From positions 17,870,768 to 17,934,767 of the forward strand of contig JAJLRJ010000002.1 of assembly GCA_024195265.1 (NCBI GenBank): 64,000 bases of DNA, in the 5' to 3' direction. The DNA comes from Dendrophyllia cribrosa (taxonomy: Eukaryota; Cnidaria; Anthozoa; Scleractinia; Dendrophylliidae). Below are positions 34,923 to 46,030 of the stretch, one piece after another; the first letter of the stretch is position 1; every line of letters begins with the position of its first letter. The notes under the pieces are model-generated. The model did not search any database. It saw nothing but the letters and a program-made list of their open reading frames with translations, and was not told the origin of the DNA. A program made the translations under genes and the position numbers.

Positions 34923-35894
34923 TAGTCCAACATTCCTGTTGTACTTTTAGAATCTCAGACTGGGGTGACAGGACCTCAAAAATGTTAAGGCATGACCCAG
35001 AGACTAACTTGCATAAAATCCGTCAAGAGTCGTTGCTTTAAAAAGATATACATAAACATCCTCAAACTTGGTAATAACATAAAACTTGATGTCCTTAAAT
35101 TAGTGTTTACTTTATGTGTGGAATGTTTGCATCACGTGACTTGTTATAACAGTTTTCTTACGCGGAGAGAAAAGTGAAAATGGGCCGCCGAAATGACATA
35201 TAATAAACATATATTGAGATACCAACGTACAAGTTCTGAGGTTTCTCCCTTTAAGAATCTGTCCTGAATGGCTGACTGCAATTTACCGTTAAAAAGTAAT
35301 TTTCAAAAATAGGCCACGTGACCCTTTTATTCTTTTAATAACTTCTTAATGAAAGAAGATATTTCTCCATTCAGGACACGGAACCAAGTCAATAAATACC
35401 GCATGGTTTTTTGGCCGCCATAATAAACCATCTTTGGCCCGTTTCCGATTGCTCTTTTTTCCTTAATTATGACGTCATCAGTCACGTGACCACAGTTGTT
35501 AACTCTGAAAAGGTTTAAAAACGTTGAAATATTTCTGCTTTGCACTTTTAATGGTCGTTAAGATCAAAAGAACATTACTTCTACTAGAAAAAGTAGTTTT
35601 CTTCGAGGGGGTCTAAGATCGAAGGATAGCCTATGCCTTAACATGCTTGAGACCAGAACAGATTAAAAAAACCCGACACAGAGAAGAAGCCCGTGAAGCA
35701 AGCGAGTGGTCCCTGCTATGCAGCCGATTAATAATGATGATTTACTTGAGAAAAAAATATCTGTGATAACATCAAGTGGGCAACTAGTTTTCTCTTGATA
35801 CAACAACATGACAACAACAAGTCTCTTTATTTGCATGACCATCTGATAAATGCATACAGTATTGAAAAAACAACTCAACTACTATGGTGATTAC

Positions 35895-36422
35895 ACGAGA
35901 ATTTAGTTTTATCGAGTGAGTCGATAAGGTAAATTGACCACCGTAAAAAGATTCAAATAGCTGACGTTTCGAGCGCTAGCCCTTCGTCGGAGCGAATCAA
36001 GGAATTGTGGGTAGTGTGTGGTTTTATATAGTAAGCGGTGGAGCTACGCTATTGGTGGAAATTTGGTGACGTGAAAAACAAATGTAGATTAGTTGAATGA
36101 AAAGCGTTCGTTGATTCCGTGGGGTTTGAGAGTGCCCACGGAATCAACGAACGCTTTTCATTCAACTAATCTACATTTGTTTTTCACGTCACCAAATTTC
36201 CACCAATAGCGTAGCTCCACCGCTTACTATATAAAACCACACACTACCCACAATTCCTTGATTCGCTCCGACGAAGGGCTAGCGCTCGAAACGTCAGCTA
36301 TTTGAATCTTTTTACGGTGGTCAATTTACCTTATCGACTCACTCGATAAAACTAAATTCTCGTGTTTCATCCCCCCACCGACGCAGCACCACAGTTTCTC
36401 TAGAAACTAACCCCATTCATTT
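35895..36422. mobile_element. Penelope-like retroelement insertion with perfect palindrome
   Basis: The insertion is flanked by a direct 14-bp repeat ACTATGGTGATTAC (35881-35894 and 36423-36436), read as a target-site duplication. Inside, 230-bp arms (35894-36123 and 36135-36364) are exact complements around an 11-nt loop. A 58-bp tail follows the right arm. Each arm contains GACGAAGGGCTAGCGCTCGA followed by AACGTCAGC, which resembles the hammerhead-ribozyme region carried by Penelope-like elements. No reverse transcriptase remains, so this is a terminal-repeat fragment. The family assignment is inference from motif resemblance. Confidence 0.65.
36260..36308 (+). ncRNA. Hammerhead-ribozyme-like motif, right palindrome arm
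   Basis: GATTC-GCT pairs with AGC...GAATC as stem I. CCGACGA stands where CUGANGA is expected, GGGC/GCTC forms stem II, and GAAA plus a very short stem III precede TC at the expected cleavage position. The core has C where the consensus has U4, so self-cleavage may be weak or lost. The complementary copy lies on the minus strand at 35950-35998. Confidence 0.4.
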
Positions 36423-36536
36423 ACTATGGTGATTACGTCACACCGGTCTAGATTGATATGAATTTGTTCACGTAAATCAGTCAAAACGGGATCAAATGAA
36501 CTTGATAAATTATATATTAGTAATAGTAATTGGACT

Positions 36537-36543
<7 letters not shown>

Positions 36544-36571
<28 letters not shown>

Positions 36572-36643
36572 TATTTCAAATCGGCCGAGCGCGTAGCGCG
36601 AGGACGATTTGAAATTACGAGCACGATTACCCCTGAATTGTAC
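36544..36643. repeat. 100-bp fold-back repeat
   Basis: GTACAATTCAGGG...TTATTTCAAATCG is mirrored by CGATTTGAAATTAC...CCCTGAATTGTAC with small mismatches. Confidence 0.75.
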
Positions 36644-37158
36644 GACACGAAGTTCAATTAATAATTAATCGCATCAATAACAAAATTCGAGATTAAAAAG
36701 TTTATGTCGACTCTTTTGTACTACAAACGTCTAGGATATTTTCTGTCAGTTTGAAAGTAGAAGGAAAACAGCAAAAAAGAACCCATTCGAGTGTAACTGA
36801 TTGACGCGCGCGCAAGTTAAGTGTCCAATTACAGAAATAAAAGTAAACTGCAGAAGACCGCAAACGATAATGCTTTTTACAATAACTGAAGTTATTCTCG
36901 CATGCTGATTGGTCAATTTTGATCGTCAATAAGAGTACAGACGCATAAAATTTTAATTTATGCAAGATGCCATCCTGTCAATTTTTTAGCCAATGAAAAC
37001 TCTTTATTGTTATCAGTTAGCCAATGAGAAAGCGAGAAAACTTATTGACAATGATTGCGTCAATTTGAATAAAACTCGGCAATTTGTCATGTTTACCTTG
37101 CGTTCACTCTTCATTTCATCCGGTTTTTTACGATTTTGGCGTTTTTGTTATTGTAAAA

Positions 37159-37300
37159 AACAAATTGACGTCAGTTTTTTATGCGTCTGTCCTCTTATTG
37201 ATGATAAAATTCGTCATAACATTGTCAAAGTGCTGTGGATCCACGAGCACTTTATCATCAATAAGAGGACAGACGCATAAAAAACTGACGTCAATTTGTT
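37159..37300. mobile_element. Fold-back element with AACAAATTGACGTCAG ends
   Basis: Arms of about 45 bp (AACAAATTGACGTCAGTTTT, TTATGCGTCTGTCCTCTTAT) are mirrored at the right. A related single arm (AGAGTACAGACGCATAAAAT) occurs just upstream near 36930. Confidence 0.75.
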
Positions 37301-37400
37301 AGCTAATGATACGTAGGATCTACGAGAGACCTAACCAGCCAAAAAATGAATGAACAAAAACAATGAACTGCAAGGCTGATCTGATCACGTAAAAAGTAAA

Positions 37401-37450
37401 CAATTACAGCTATCCAATTACAAAAAGTTGTAATTGGATAGCTGTAATTG
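37401..37450. repeat. 50-bp perfect hairpin
   Basis: CAATTACAGCTATCCAATTA(CA) and its complement surround a short A-rich loop. Confidence 0.85.
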
Positions 37451-38518
37451 GACACCCACGTGACCGCGCGCCAATTACGTGACAAATAGACGCGCGGAAG
37501 ACCAATCACAATCGAGAATTTTTTTATTGATACGATTAATTCGGTAAGCGTGATTGCTCATCGTACCTTTTAGGGGTCAAAATTTGTAGAGTGGTACCGC
37601 TTAGGGTATTAAAATCTAAATCTAAAATGGCCACCGTTAGAATTATCGAGGTATCTTTTAGGGCATTGAGCGAAAAAATATGACGGAATCGGTATCAAAA
37701 TGGTAGAAATTAATTTGTGCTACGCCCATCAAATGAGATTCTGGTACCCTTTAGAGTGTTGTTTGAAAATTTCCGACCAGCCCCCACCCCCCCTCCCGTC
37801 ATTTTATATGCAGTCAACCCCACCCTCCACCCTCCCGAGTCCTAAGAGTTGAGTAATTTTGACAGTAGAAAAAGAAATGAGTTTTATTGATTTGGTTACA
37901 TCTTTAAATAGGGCAAATTCTAATATCCTTAGAAATTTGCTTGTACCTGCCAAATGATTTTCGGTAATGTATAATAAGAGAAAGCAAATAAGTGGAAGGT
38001 TAGCTTGTCACGTCAAAGTGAAATAAAACAATACAGTTTTTGGAGAGACGTGGCTGAGATTTGCTTGCCCTTAAATAGTTTAAGGTTTTATGCCGACGAA
38101 CAAATTAAATTAAACATAATTTTCGCACTGATTAATTATCGTAAATTGTCAATGTCTTTTGTCTCTACCTTTCGCATTGGCGATAATTGATTTTACCTAC
38201 TTCTGTCTCCTGTAGAAGCTCGTTCATTGTTTGCAGTTTTTGAAACTGGAACTCGTCTTGACTTATAAGTTATAGCAATGTCTAATACTACTTCAGCACA
38301 TGTTGCACAAATGAGCCAAGTATGAAAAACTTGTTTTCAGCACTTGAAGCATTTTTATATGAATGACTAATTTTAACCGGGTAGCTCTTTTTATGAAAAA
38401 AAAAATCCACGATCGAGCTTCGCATGCATATTCCCCGGGTTACAATCTCGCTTCGTAAAATCTAATTCTTGTCGGATTGAAATGTCTTCTGAAAAAAATT
38501 AAAATAGAAGTACGAGTC

Positions 38519-38524
38519 TTTATT
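38519..38524 (-). promoter_or_regulatory. Candidate poly(A) signal of K2P gene B
   Basis: TTTATT on the plus strand, i.e. AATAAA on the minus strand, 65 bp downstream of the K2P gene B stop codon. Confidence 0.5.
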
Positions 38525-38588
38525 AAATTTAATCAGTGGGGCGAGGAAAAGTCGAAACGGGCGGGAAAAATTCGGAGAGATGATGGGA

Positions 38589-41500
38589 TCAATAGAGCCA
38601 GCGAGAATCATTGATCAGCGGTGTTGTCTCATCCGAACCAAATCTTCTGAAGGGAATCACTGAAGGAAACACGATGGTATCCAGGCCGCGGGAGACTGAG
38701 TACAAACCATCAGTCATGGGACCCAGTTCCTCTGAAAAATCACTGGTTTTGCGGCGGCAGCAAACACCTGGTCGAAATAGAAAACATATGGAAAATGATA
38801 GCATTTTCTTGCGGAAATAACGTTTGATCAAAATAATTATAAAATGCGTAAAATCTGAAAATAATTGTCAAGAAACAAAGTTGTTATTAAAAATAACAAG
38901 GAACAAGAAAATTTTAATACACAGTACTTACATCTTGTCCGCCTATAAACATCCCATCCATCAAACACCTTGGCGGCTGCCATAACTGCGGAAACTAAAC
39001 TCGACACTAAGACGAGGCCGATGACGATGTACAAGCCCCGGATGACATATTCCAATGCTTGGATCCCGGATGAGGGCTCGCGGCCTTTCATTGGTACCAT
39101 ATCGCCAAACCCAATAGTACTCAACGCTGAAAGATAATTCAATAATTCAATAAATATAAATAATGTATTTAATCAATCGATAAACAACCTATCAAAATAG
39201 TTAGGCCACGTTTATATGGGGAAACGTTGTCCCATGTACTGGACTCAACATGACAGGTATGATGAGAACTCCAAATGCGGCTATTTTATACCTGTTTTTT
39301 TTTAGTTTCTGGGATTTACGTGAGACCATGCTGCACTCCGTGAGTTGCTCCGTGTAGGCGACGTAAAATTTCAAGGAGAAAAAGTTTTTCCGCGCGTCGG
39401 GGTTATTCTATCTGCCGAGGCGAGTTGGCTCGCCCCACCGAGTCTGTCGAGTTGTATATAGCTGCAGTTGTCTAGCGATCTAGCTACAGTTGCTTAGCGA
39501 TCTAGCTACGTACAGTCTAGCGACGATCTGGACAAATCTAGTGCAAAATAAAGTTCGTCTCGCATACATCCAGTACATCAGTTTGTGTATCCTTCTTAAC
39601 AACTTAAAGTGGGGACTCACCTCGAAGCCGCAAAACATCCTATAATGCAGAAAAACGTGCCAATTGAAACTTATTGTAGAGCGGTTTTTAAACGAGTATC
39701 AAAAGTAATTTCTGAATCAATCAGAAGTAAAACCAAAACCAAATGTGACATGCCTGCACGCATATTCCCGCGCTTGGCGCCAGCTACATGTCAGATTTGC
39801 GAAAGTATTTGCGTTGAGTTCTGATCGGCTCGTTGTATTGTCTGCGACTGTTGTGATTGGCCAGAGCGATTAATTTAGTTTCATCTCTATGTACTCAACA
39901 TATATTGGCTCATAGTCTAACCGAAATTGGAATTTAGTTGTTTCCTAGGCACGAGTTGTAATCTCCGCACTCTACTGACGTGGCTGTAAGATAACCGGTA
40001 GTGCAAATTTACCGCACTGAAATATATGGTTAGTTGCCACTCATAGGAATTAAACCTGGTCATTTGATGATAACCAATCCAGGGATAAGTGAAGATAGCC
40101 TATTCCAAAAATATAAGCGGCTTATATCAGTTTTCCACTATAAAAAAAATATGTTTTCATTGCTTCCAACAATCTAAATGCGTGAAACTGGCTAGACGGA
40201 AAGAATTTAACAGAGGTAATAGATTGAAGTTATACCTATAAAACAGTAGTACACTCCATCAAAATAGCTCCAGTCCTCTGATAAATAAAGTAGTCCACCG
40301 AGTAGCAGGAGGACTAAAACTAGCCCTGCCGTAGAAAGCATCACCTTGATCTTGGTTCCCTTGTCGTGTCGGAGATGGCGTTTGGAGCTGATCAAAGTAA
40401 AGAAGCCTTCCAGCATCTTGTTTATTCTATCGCCTATCGCCTTCAGTGTTAACATGCATAATGGTATTCCTAATAACGCGTAGAAAATGCAGAACATTCG
40501 ACCAGCGAAGGTAGAGGGTGCCATGTGCCCGTAACCTGGAATAAAACAAAATCAGTGCTGCGAAAAACAAGGCTTACTCTACATAGAAGAGGGAAATAAA
40601 GTAATGTAACGAGAAAGATGTAATGTTTATTATGTCCGCGAGCGTGGGACAAAAAAAAAATCTAAATCCCCGTCAGGAAATCGAACCTGTGACCTTCCGC
40701 ACACCGCCGGGTCGGATGTAATTATAAAAAGAAAAAGTGAGACAAAAACCCCAAAATAAATACAAATAATTATATTTTCTATTTTAGAGCAGTTTTCACT
40801 TGCTTTTACACAATTGCTTTGGTTTTGCATTGCTACGCTTTGTGATTGGCTAAAAAATCTCGCGCCACTTTCTCAACCAATCAGAAGTAAAACCAAAACC
40901 AATCGTGACTTGCTCGCACGCGTTTTCCCGCGCTTGGCGCCAACGACATGTAATTGCTTCGAGCTCTGATTGGTTCATTGGATTGTTTACGTACGACTGC
41001 TGTGATAGAGCAGTTTTCAATTGAGTATCGAAAGTAATTACATAATTGCTTTGGTTTTGCATTGCTACGCTTTGTGATTGGCTAAAAAATCTCGCGCCAC
41101 TTTCTCAACCAATCAGAAGTAAAACCAAAACCAATCGTGACTTGCTCGCACGCGTTTTCCCGCGCTTGGCGCCGCCGACATGTAATTGCTTCGAGCTCTG
41201 ATTGGTTCATTGGATTGTTTACGACTGCTGTGATTGGTCAGAGTAATTACTTTGGTTTTGGTTTTACGACACTCAATTGAAAACTGCTCTATTGGTCAGA
41301 GTAATTACTTTAGTTTTGGTTTTACGACACTCAAATGAAAACTGCTCTATTATTGATACCAATTTAATAACAAGAAGAAACCAAAACGTTAAACCCACCG
41401 GGCATGAAAATAGTAGCCTAAATTTAATCAATATAAACCTACAGATTTTTGTTTTGATGGAAAGAAAAAATATAGGTTATTTTCAAGTCAAAGGGACGGA

Positions 41501-42278
41501 GAACATTGCAAACATTAGGTCTGTCGGCATACCAAGGGACAGTCATTGATGCTTGATTTTTTTTTGTCTCTCTTAATTTTAAGAAGCTTCCATTTGATTG
41601 CGAAGTGCGAACGAAATCCTCTTTCTGTGCCAGTGTGAAACACCCTCTTGTAAAGCTATTAATACCCATTAGCGTTATGTTAATAGGTTATATTCAGTTA
41701 TTGGTCTTTACTTTTGTTTTGTTATTATTGCTGAACCGTTTCCTAATCAGGAAATGCAAATCGAAAAGAAAAGGGACGCTCTGTTTTATCGAGGAAATCG
41801 CTGGCCTAAGAACATGCATGCAAGAGCGCTGAAACGCAGTTTAACAGGAACTATAATCCGTACGTATAAAGATGCTTGTGTGCTGAGGCTCTTTGTTTGG
41901 CTTATAATAAAAAAGAATAACCCAATAGCAGAAAAAAAACATATTTTCTGTATACATACCAATTGTTGAAATAACACTTGCTGAGAAGTAGAGCGATCCG
42001 AAATACGTCCAGTTAGAAATGCTTGCAGTTCTGACTGGAAGGTTTCCGCGGAATTCATAAATTGTTTTCACTAGGTTGTGAAATTCACCTTTCGTAATGT
42101 TTACGCTCAAATTTGTGTGTAGATTATCCAAAGTAGCTTGGTCTATTTCTTGATCAGATGTGTGATCTTGGTAAGACTGGCTTGGACTTTCAAGGACGTG
42201 AAAAATCCCAGCTCCCATGAAAAGAAATAAAGCTACCAAAATACTGAGAATGAAGATATCTCTCGCGCTAGCTTTCAT
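38589..42278 (-). CDS. KCNK: Two-pore-domain potassium channel (K2P), gene B
   Basis: Plasma-membrane background K+ channel paralogous to gene A. Four exons: 42278-41960, 40535-40236, 39126-38932, 38767-38589, 330 aa, all junctions in phase. TM1 is about residues 7-28. An extracellular cap with NLS and NIT sequons follows. P1 filter is STIGYGH (104-110), and its first Gly codon is split by intron 1. Next come GRMFCIFYALLGIPL, a TM pair around P2 filter STIGFGD (209-215), and the last TM (VIRGLYIVIGLVLVSSLVSAV). The short cytosolic tail has a CVCCRRK patch. Intron 2 interrupts the residue before the P2 filter. Gene A lacks introns 2 and 3. Subfamily is unresolved. Confidence 0.93.
39200..39600 (+). 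mobile_element. Possible LTR-retrotransposon end (fragment)
   Basis: In the second intron of K2P gene B, a promoter/R-U5-like stretch (TCGAGTTGTATATAGC, then AATAAAGTTCGTCTCGC) ends near CTTCTTAACAAC and is followed by TGGGGACTCACC. That layout resembles an LTR 3' end next to a primer-binding site. No partner LTR was seen. Confidence 0.25.
39676..39885. mobile_element. CCAATCACAA-type MITE, copy 3 (truncated)
   Basis: Starts TAGAGCGGTTTTTAAACGAG. Contains AATCAGAAGTAAAACCAAAA, the GCGCTTGGCGCCAGC core and TGTGATTGGCCAGAGCG, then decays. Confidence 0.65.
40640..40720 (-). repeat. tRNA-derived SINE-like fragment
   Basis: On the minus strand it reads GGTCACAGGTTCGATTTCCT, a pol III B-box-like string, followed by a T-rich run. 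Similar pieces lie at 59050-59160 and 60775-60885. Confidence 0.45.
40786..41348. mobile_element. CCAATCACAA-type MITEs, nested or tandem copies
   Basis: Two nearly identical ~250-bp copies in a row, each with GCTTTGTGATTGGCTAAAAA, TCTCAACCAATCAGAAGTAA and TTTTCCCGCGCTTGGCGCC. They end with GACACTCAATTGAAAACTGC twice. This suggests insertion of one copy into another or local duplication. Confidence 0.75.
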
Positions 42279-44700
42279 GGCGAAGTTTATGCGGGCATAC
42301 AGTACTAGCTAAGATTTCGTCACTCGCAAAATAGCAAGAAGTTATTTGTTTGCGGAAACTCTTGAAAGACTTCTAGATTCACAAAACAGACGAGTACAAA
42401 TACTCAAAGCTTCCAAAAACAGAGTTCGGAATGCATTTATCTTACATGAGAACCTCTTCCAACGTACATTATTGTATCGCCATGCTTCATAACGATTTGA
42501 TTTTATTGTTAAGATGGTTTTCACTTTTAATAGAGAACTCTTTTATTTACATCTACCAATCACTTGACGTTATTGCTAAATAACTTGCATTTGTTTTAAT
42601 AGCCTCGTATAGAGTATTGTTGCTACAGCAACCGTGAATTAAACACACGGTCACGGAAAGTATATTTCTGTCAGTTACTTCACAAGTAGATATTACTGTT
42701 GGTTCTGTTGTACTGGTGAAACAGAGAGTTTCAAGTTAGGCACGTCTATTCAAATTAAAGTTGCTGTTAGTATGCTAACAATGTCCTTAAGTGATTGCCA
42801 ACTTATAAAAAATTCACTATTAAAGTCAAAACACGCTATTGTTGCCAACTTATTCTTTCATAAACAGCAGAACATTCAGATCATTATAACACATAGCAAG
42901 AAACAGGAGACGGTAAAGTCGGTAAAACTAATTGCAAAGACAGACATACGATTTTGCGGCAACCATTGTGTGAAATAATACAAATGGCTTTATTACTGGT
43001 GCATGTTTTTAAATTAGGGTATAAAGACGTTCCGTGTTTAGTTTGTTGGAAATGTAAACACTTTTTCTTCTAACGGTAATTATTTTGGTCAAGAGATAAT
43101 GATAGGTCAATACTAAACATTCATTAGGAAACTATAAACGGAAATGAAATGTTGTGAGTACTAGCCGAAATGATGAAGCGACTCAGCCGGATTTTGCTTT
43201 GCATACTTAAATAGACGTATCAGTGAAACGTGGAAGCTGTGATGCAGGACTTTTGTACCAATACATGTTTGTAAGAAGAGACGACTAGAGTTGAACTCTC
43301 CCAATGCTCAAATTATGCCTTAAAAGAAGTTAAAAAATATACAAATTTGCACAAGTCTGCAAACCAACCGCAATTCCGTTACTTGAGGCCCCCGGGGGGG
43401 TACTCCCATATATGAGCTATATAGGTATGTGCCGCTGTGAAGAGTATGGTTTTCAGACAGTTTAGTCTGGGATAGGGTATAGTAATCAGAGATCTTTGGT
43501 CTAGAATAGGGTATCATTTTCCGCGAAACTGATCAGTTGCGTGAAGAATTTAGTCTAGATAAGGTTTACTGGCAAATGGCATTTAAAAATCGGTACGGCA
43601 GGCAGTACGGCATTTTTACTGATCCCTGTCAACTAATAACTGTAATAATGAACAAGTTTCTGGAAAATAGCGAGTCTGGAATAGGTCTAGGATAGGGTAG
43701 GGTTTTTCAGTGTTTAGTCTAGAATAGGGTAGCAAAATGCAGATAAAATGGTCTAGTATAGGTTAAGGGTCTCAGTTAAGAGTCCCAGCGGCACACCCCC
43801 ACCCAAAAATTTGCAGAGTACCCCCCTCCCCCCCCCCCCCCCCCCCCCCCCCGCTTGAGGCTTACCATGCAAAAGTGCCGACCAGGAACACTCCTGTTTG
43901 TCCTGTTCTAAAATCTAACCAGTAAAATTTTTAGTCAGATCGATGCCTTCATATAGCGATTATAATACAAGTGAAATTGACTTCCGACACCCCCCTTATT
44001 CACCCCGCACCTCCCTCCCTTCCTTATTCTCTCCGCGTCTCATCCGCCACTGACGTTTGCCCCTGGCCCTGTTGAGTCAAAATGGCGACCATAACTGAAC
44101 CCTATCAGGCATCCGTGATAAAGAGAAATTTTTAACAAACAAACTTTGAAAATTTGAGTAAAAATATCTCAATTTTGCAAATTAATGAACATACTAAATG
44201 AATAGGCTCCATTTGAGCGAATAACAGATAAGCGAGGATTCCCGCTTTGAACAACATTTTTAGGCAACAAAGTTTTAAAACAAGAATATTGGATTCGGTG
44301 TTTCTCTTCGCCAATTTTCGAAAATTTGATCTTTGCTTAGTAAGCTATACTTCACGCATTTGCATCCAATGGAACCTTTCCTGTTTGTTTCCTAGCAAAT
44401 GTTTCAATTTCACTGATTTAGAAGGGACATTTTTAAGGAACATCAGTTCCACTTTGGAATATTAAACTTCCAACTTCCTCGAATCTAGACCGCACAATAA
44501 TTCGTCATCGCACACATTTCGCTAAATAAACCTAAAACTTATTTTGCCTTAATCTTTTGTTTATAGTGAATCGTAGTCGAAGGGAAATTTCCCGTTTAGT
44601 GAATATGAAAATAACTTCCGGCACCAAGTGAACGCGCAGAGTTTTTATTTTCGTTGACTGACATCATTGGAGTCTCTCATCAGACTGATCACGTGCTTGT
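42279..44700. other. Intergenic region between K2P gene B and the NF-kB promoter
   Basis: Divergent spacer (minus gene to the left, plus gene to the right). No coding exon was seen. It contains a repeat at 43385-43855 with GGTACTCCCATATATGAGC, repeated 'tctagaatagggta' units and a terminal C tract. Confidence 0.6.
43385..43855. repeat. Dispersed repeat with 'tctagaatagggta' units and C tract
   Basis: Opens with CCCCCGGGGGGGGTACTCCC and closes with AGAGTACCCCCCTCC plus a C run, i.e. inverted ends. At least six imperfect 'GGTCTAGAATAGGGTA' units lie inside. Confidence 0.65.
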
Positions 44701-44706
44701 TCTCGA

Positions 44707-44752
44707 CCAATCAGAGAGCTCAAAACTTGGACGGGGAAGTCCCTGTTTTATA
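44707..44752 (+). promoter_or_regulatory. Candidate NF-kB gene promoter with kappaB site
   Basis: CCAAT (44707-44711), GGGAAGTCCC (44734-44743, exact fit to GGGRNNYYCC) and TTTTATA (44746-44752) are packed within 46 bp, 2.1 kb upstream of the NF-kB start codon. A putative 5' UTR exon would begin near 44775-44785 and end at a good donor (CTTTACAG|GTAGGC, 44878). It could splice to an acceptor ending at 46734 (GTCTTGCCAG). The kappaB match suggests autoregulation. This is an inference from motif and position only. Confidence 0.4.
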
Positions 44753-45843
44753 GGGGAATGGAGGCCATAAATTGTGAATACAATTTCGCTTTCTGGAGTA
44801 AATATACAACATAAAGGTGACACGAGGAGAGAGCAATAACAGTTTTATACGGGATAAGTTGTTCAGGAACCTTTACAGGTAGGCAGATTACGAGGTTGTC
44901 AATGAAAGTCTTGAAGATTAGGTCGCACGTTTTGCAAGCATTCCCTTGCTCGTTGTGTGGAGGGGTCGTCAACAATTTGGTGTGTACAAATTAAAGCGAG
45001 CTAAAACTCGTTTCCTTTTGCAATGGATGACTTTGTTAAAATGAAAGGTTTATAAAGGTTTAGGTATATTAAGTTTTACGATTTTATGCCCAAGGGAAAA
45101 TGGTTTTCTTTCGTCAGTTTGTAGTAAAAGTGTAAGCTTATTTCTAAATCGATTGAAGTGCATGTGATTTGGTCGTCGTGCCAGTTGAGAGCATTTTTTT
45201 GTACATCGATCTTACGAGGATCAGCTGTACTGATATTTTTCTCTTTCTTTGTTGTTATCAGTCAACTCCTTTTATTTAAACACCCCTCCCACCTTGTATG
45301 TAAATATAACTTCGAATTCTCTTGATCCTTAATTTAGGGCACCGACACTGTTTTGAAGAGAGAATTCAAATTTGAATTTTTGTCATTTAATTAAAATTCC
45401 GGAGTAGAGATGTGGTATCTTTAGCTTTATTCACAATTATATTATAAATTTGAGTTGTGCTTGAACAGTTCTTTGAAAAATCAGTTAACAATACAATTAT
45501 TAGGGTTGAATAATTGCTCAGAAATAAAAATTTAAAACGATTACTTGTGATTATGACTTAAGTTCTTATGTTGCATTCAAAATCGTTTGAAGTGTTTGTA
45601 GTCAGTTCTAGTTAGAAAAAAAGATCGTTTAAATGTGACATGAATGACAATGGTAATACAGCCATTACAATTCTCCATGGCCTATGCCCAAACTGGCCGG
45701 TGTAACAGGTATAAATTTTATAATTATAAAAGTTGACATTTGTTGTTTTACAGCCCTTTTGTCACCAGCATTTTTAAAAGTTTATTAGAGGTTAATGACA
45801 AGCCTTGTTTTTGTCGAGTATTTTGCATTTTTATACATTTAAT

Positions 45844-46030
45844 GTCATAAATTAATTTTATAGGTAACTTAACATGTATCTATCAATAGTGAACTTATGC
45901 AACAACATAAATTAATTTTATAGAAAACTTAACATGTAACCGTATCTATCAATAGTGAATTTATGCAAAAACATAAATTAATTTTATAGAAAACTTAACA
46001 TGTATCTATCAATAGTGAACTTATGCAACA
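45844..46030. repeat. Three tandem ~62-bp repeats upstream of NF-kB
   Basis: Each unit holds CATAAATTAATTTTATAG, AACTTAACATGTA, CTATCAATAGTGAA and TTATGCAA. The middle unit has a small ACCGT insertion. The block lies in the presumed first (5' UTR) intron. Confidence 0.85.

Larger units (their letters stand above)
33337..38518. other. Spacer between the two K2P genes
   Basis: No coding exon was found in about 5.2 kb. It has the densest set of fold-back elements in the window: 34378-34607, 34630-34922, 35894-36364, 36544-36643, 37159-37300 and 37401-37450. A GGTACC/TTTTAGGG-type repeat at about 37550-37840 is related to 26140-26480. Confidence 0.65.

Noticed and set aside
40630..41062. Minus-strand frames starting MQNQSN
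   Set aside because: Both begin in identical MITE copies (CAATTGCTTTGGTTTTGCAT), so they are repeat translations and not exons.
45844..46030. CRISPR-like repeat array
   Set aside because: The repeats are directly adjacent without unique spacers, in a eukaryotic intron.
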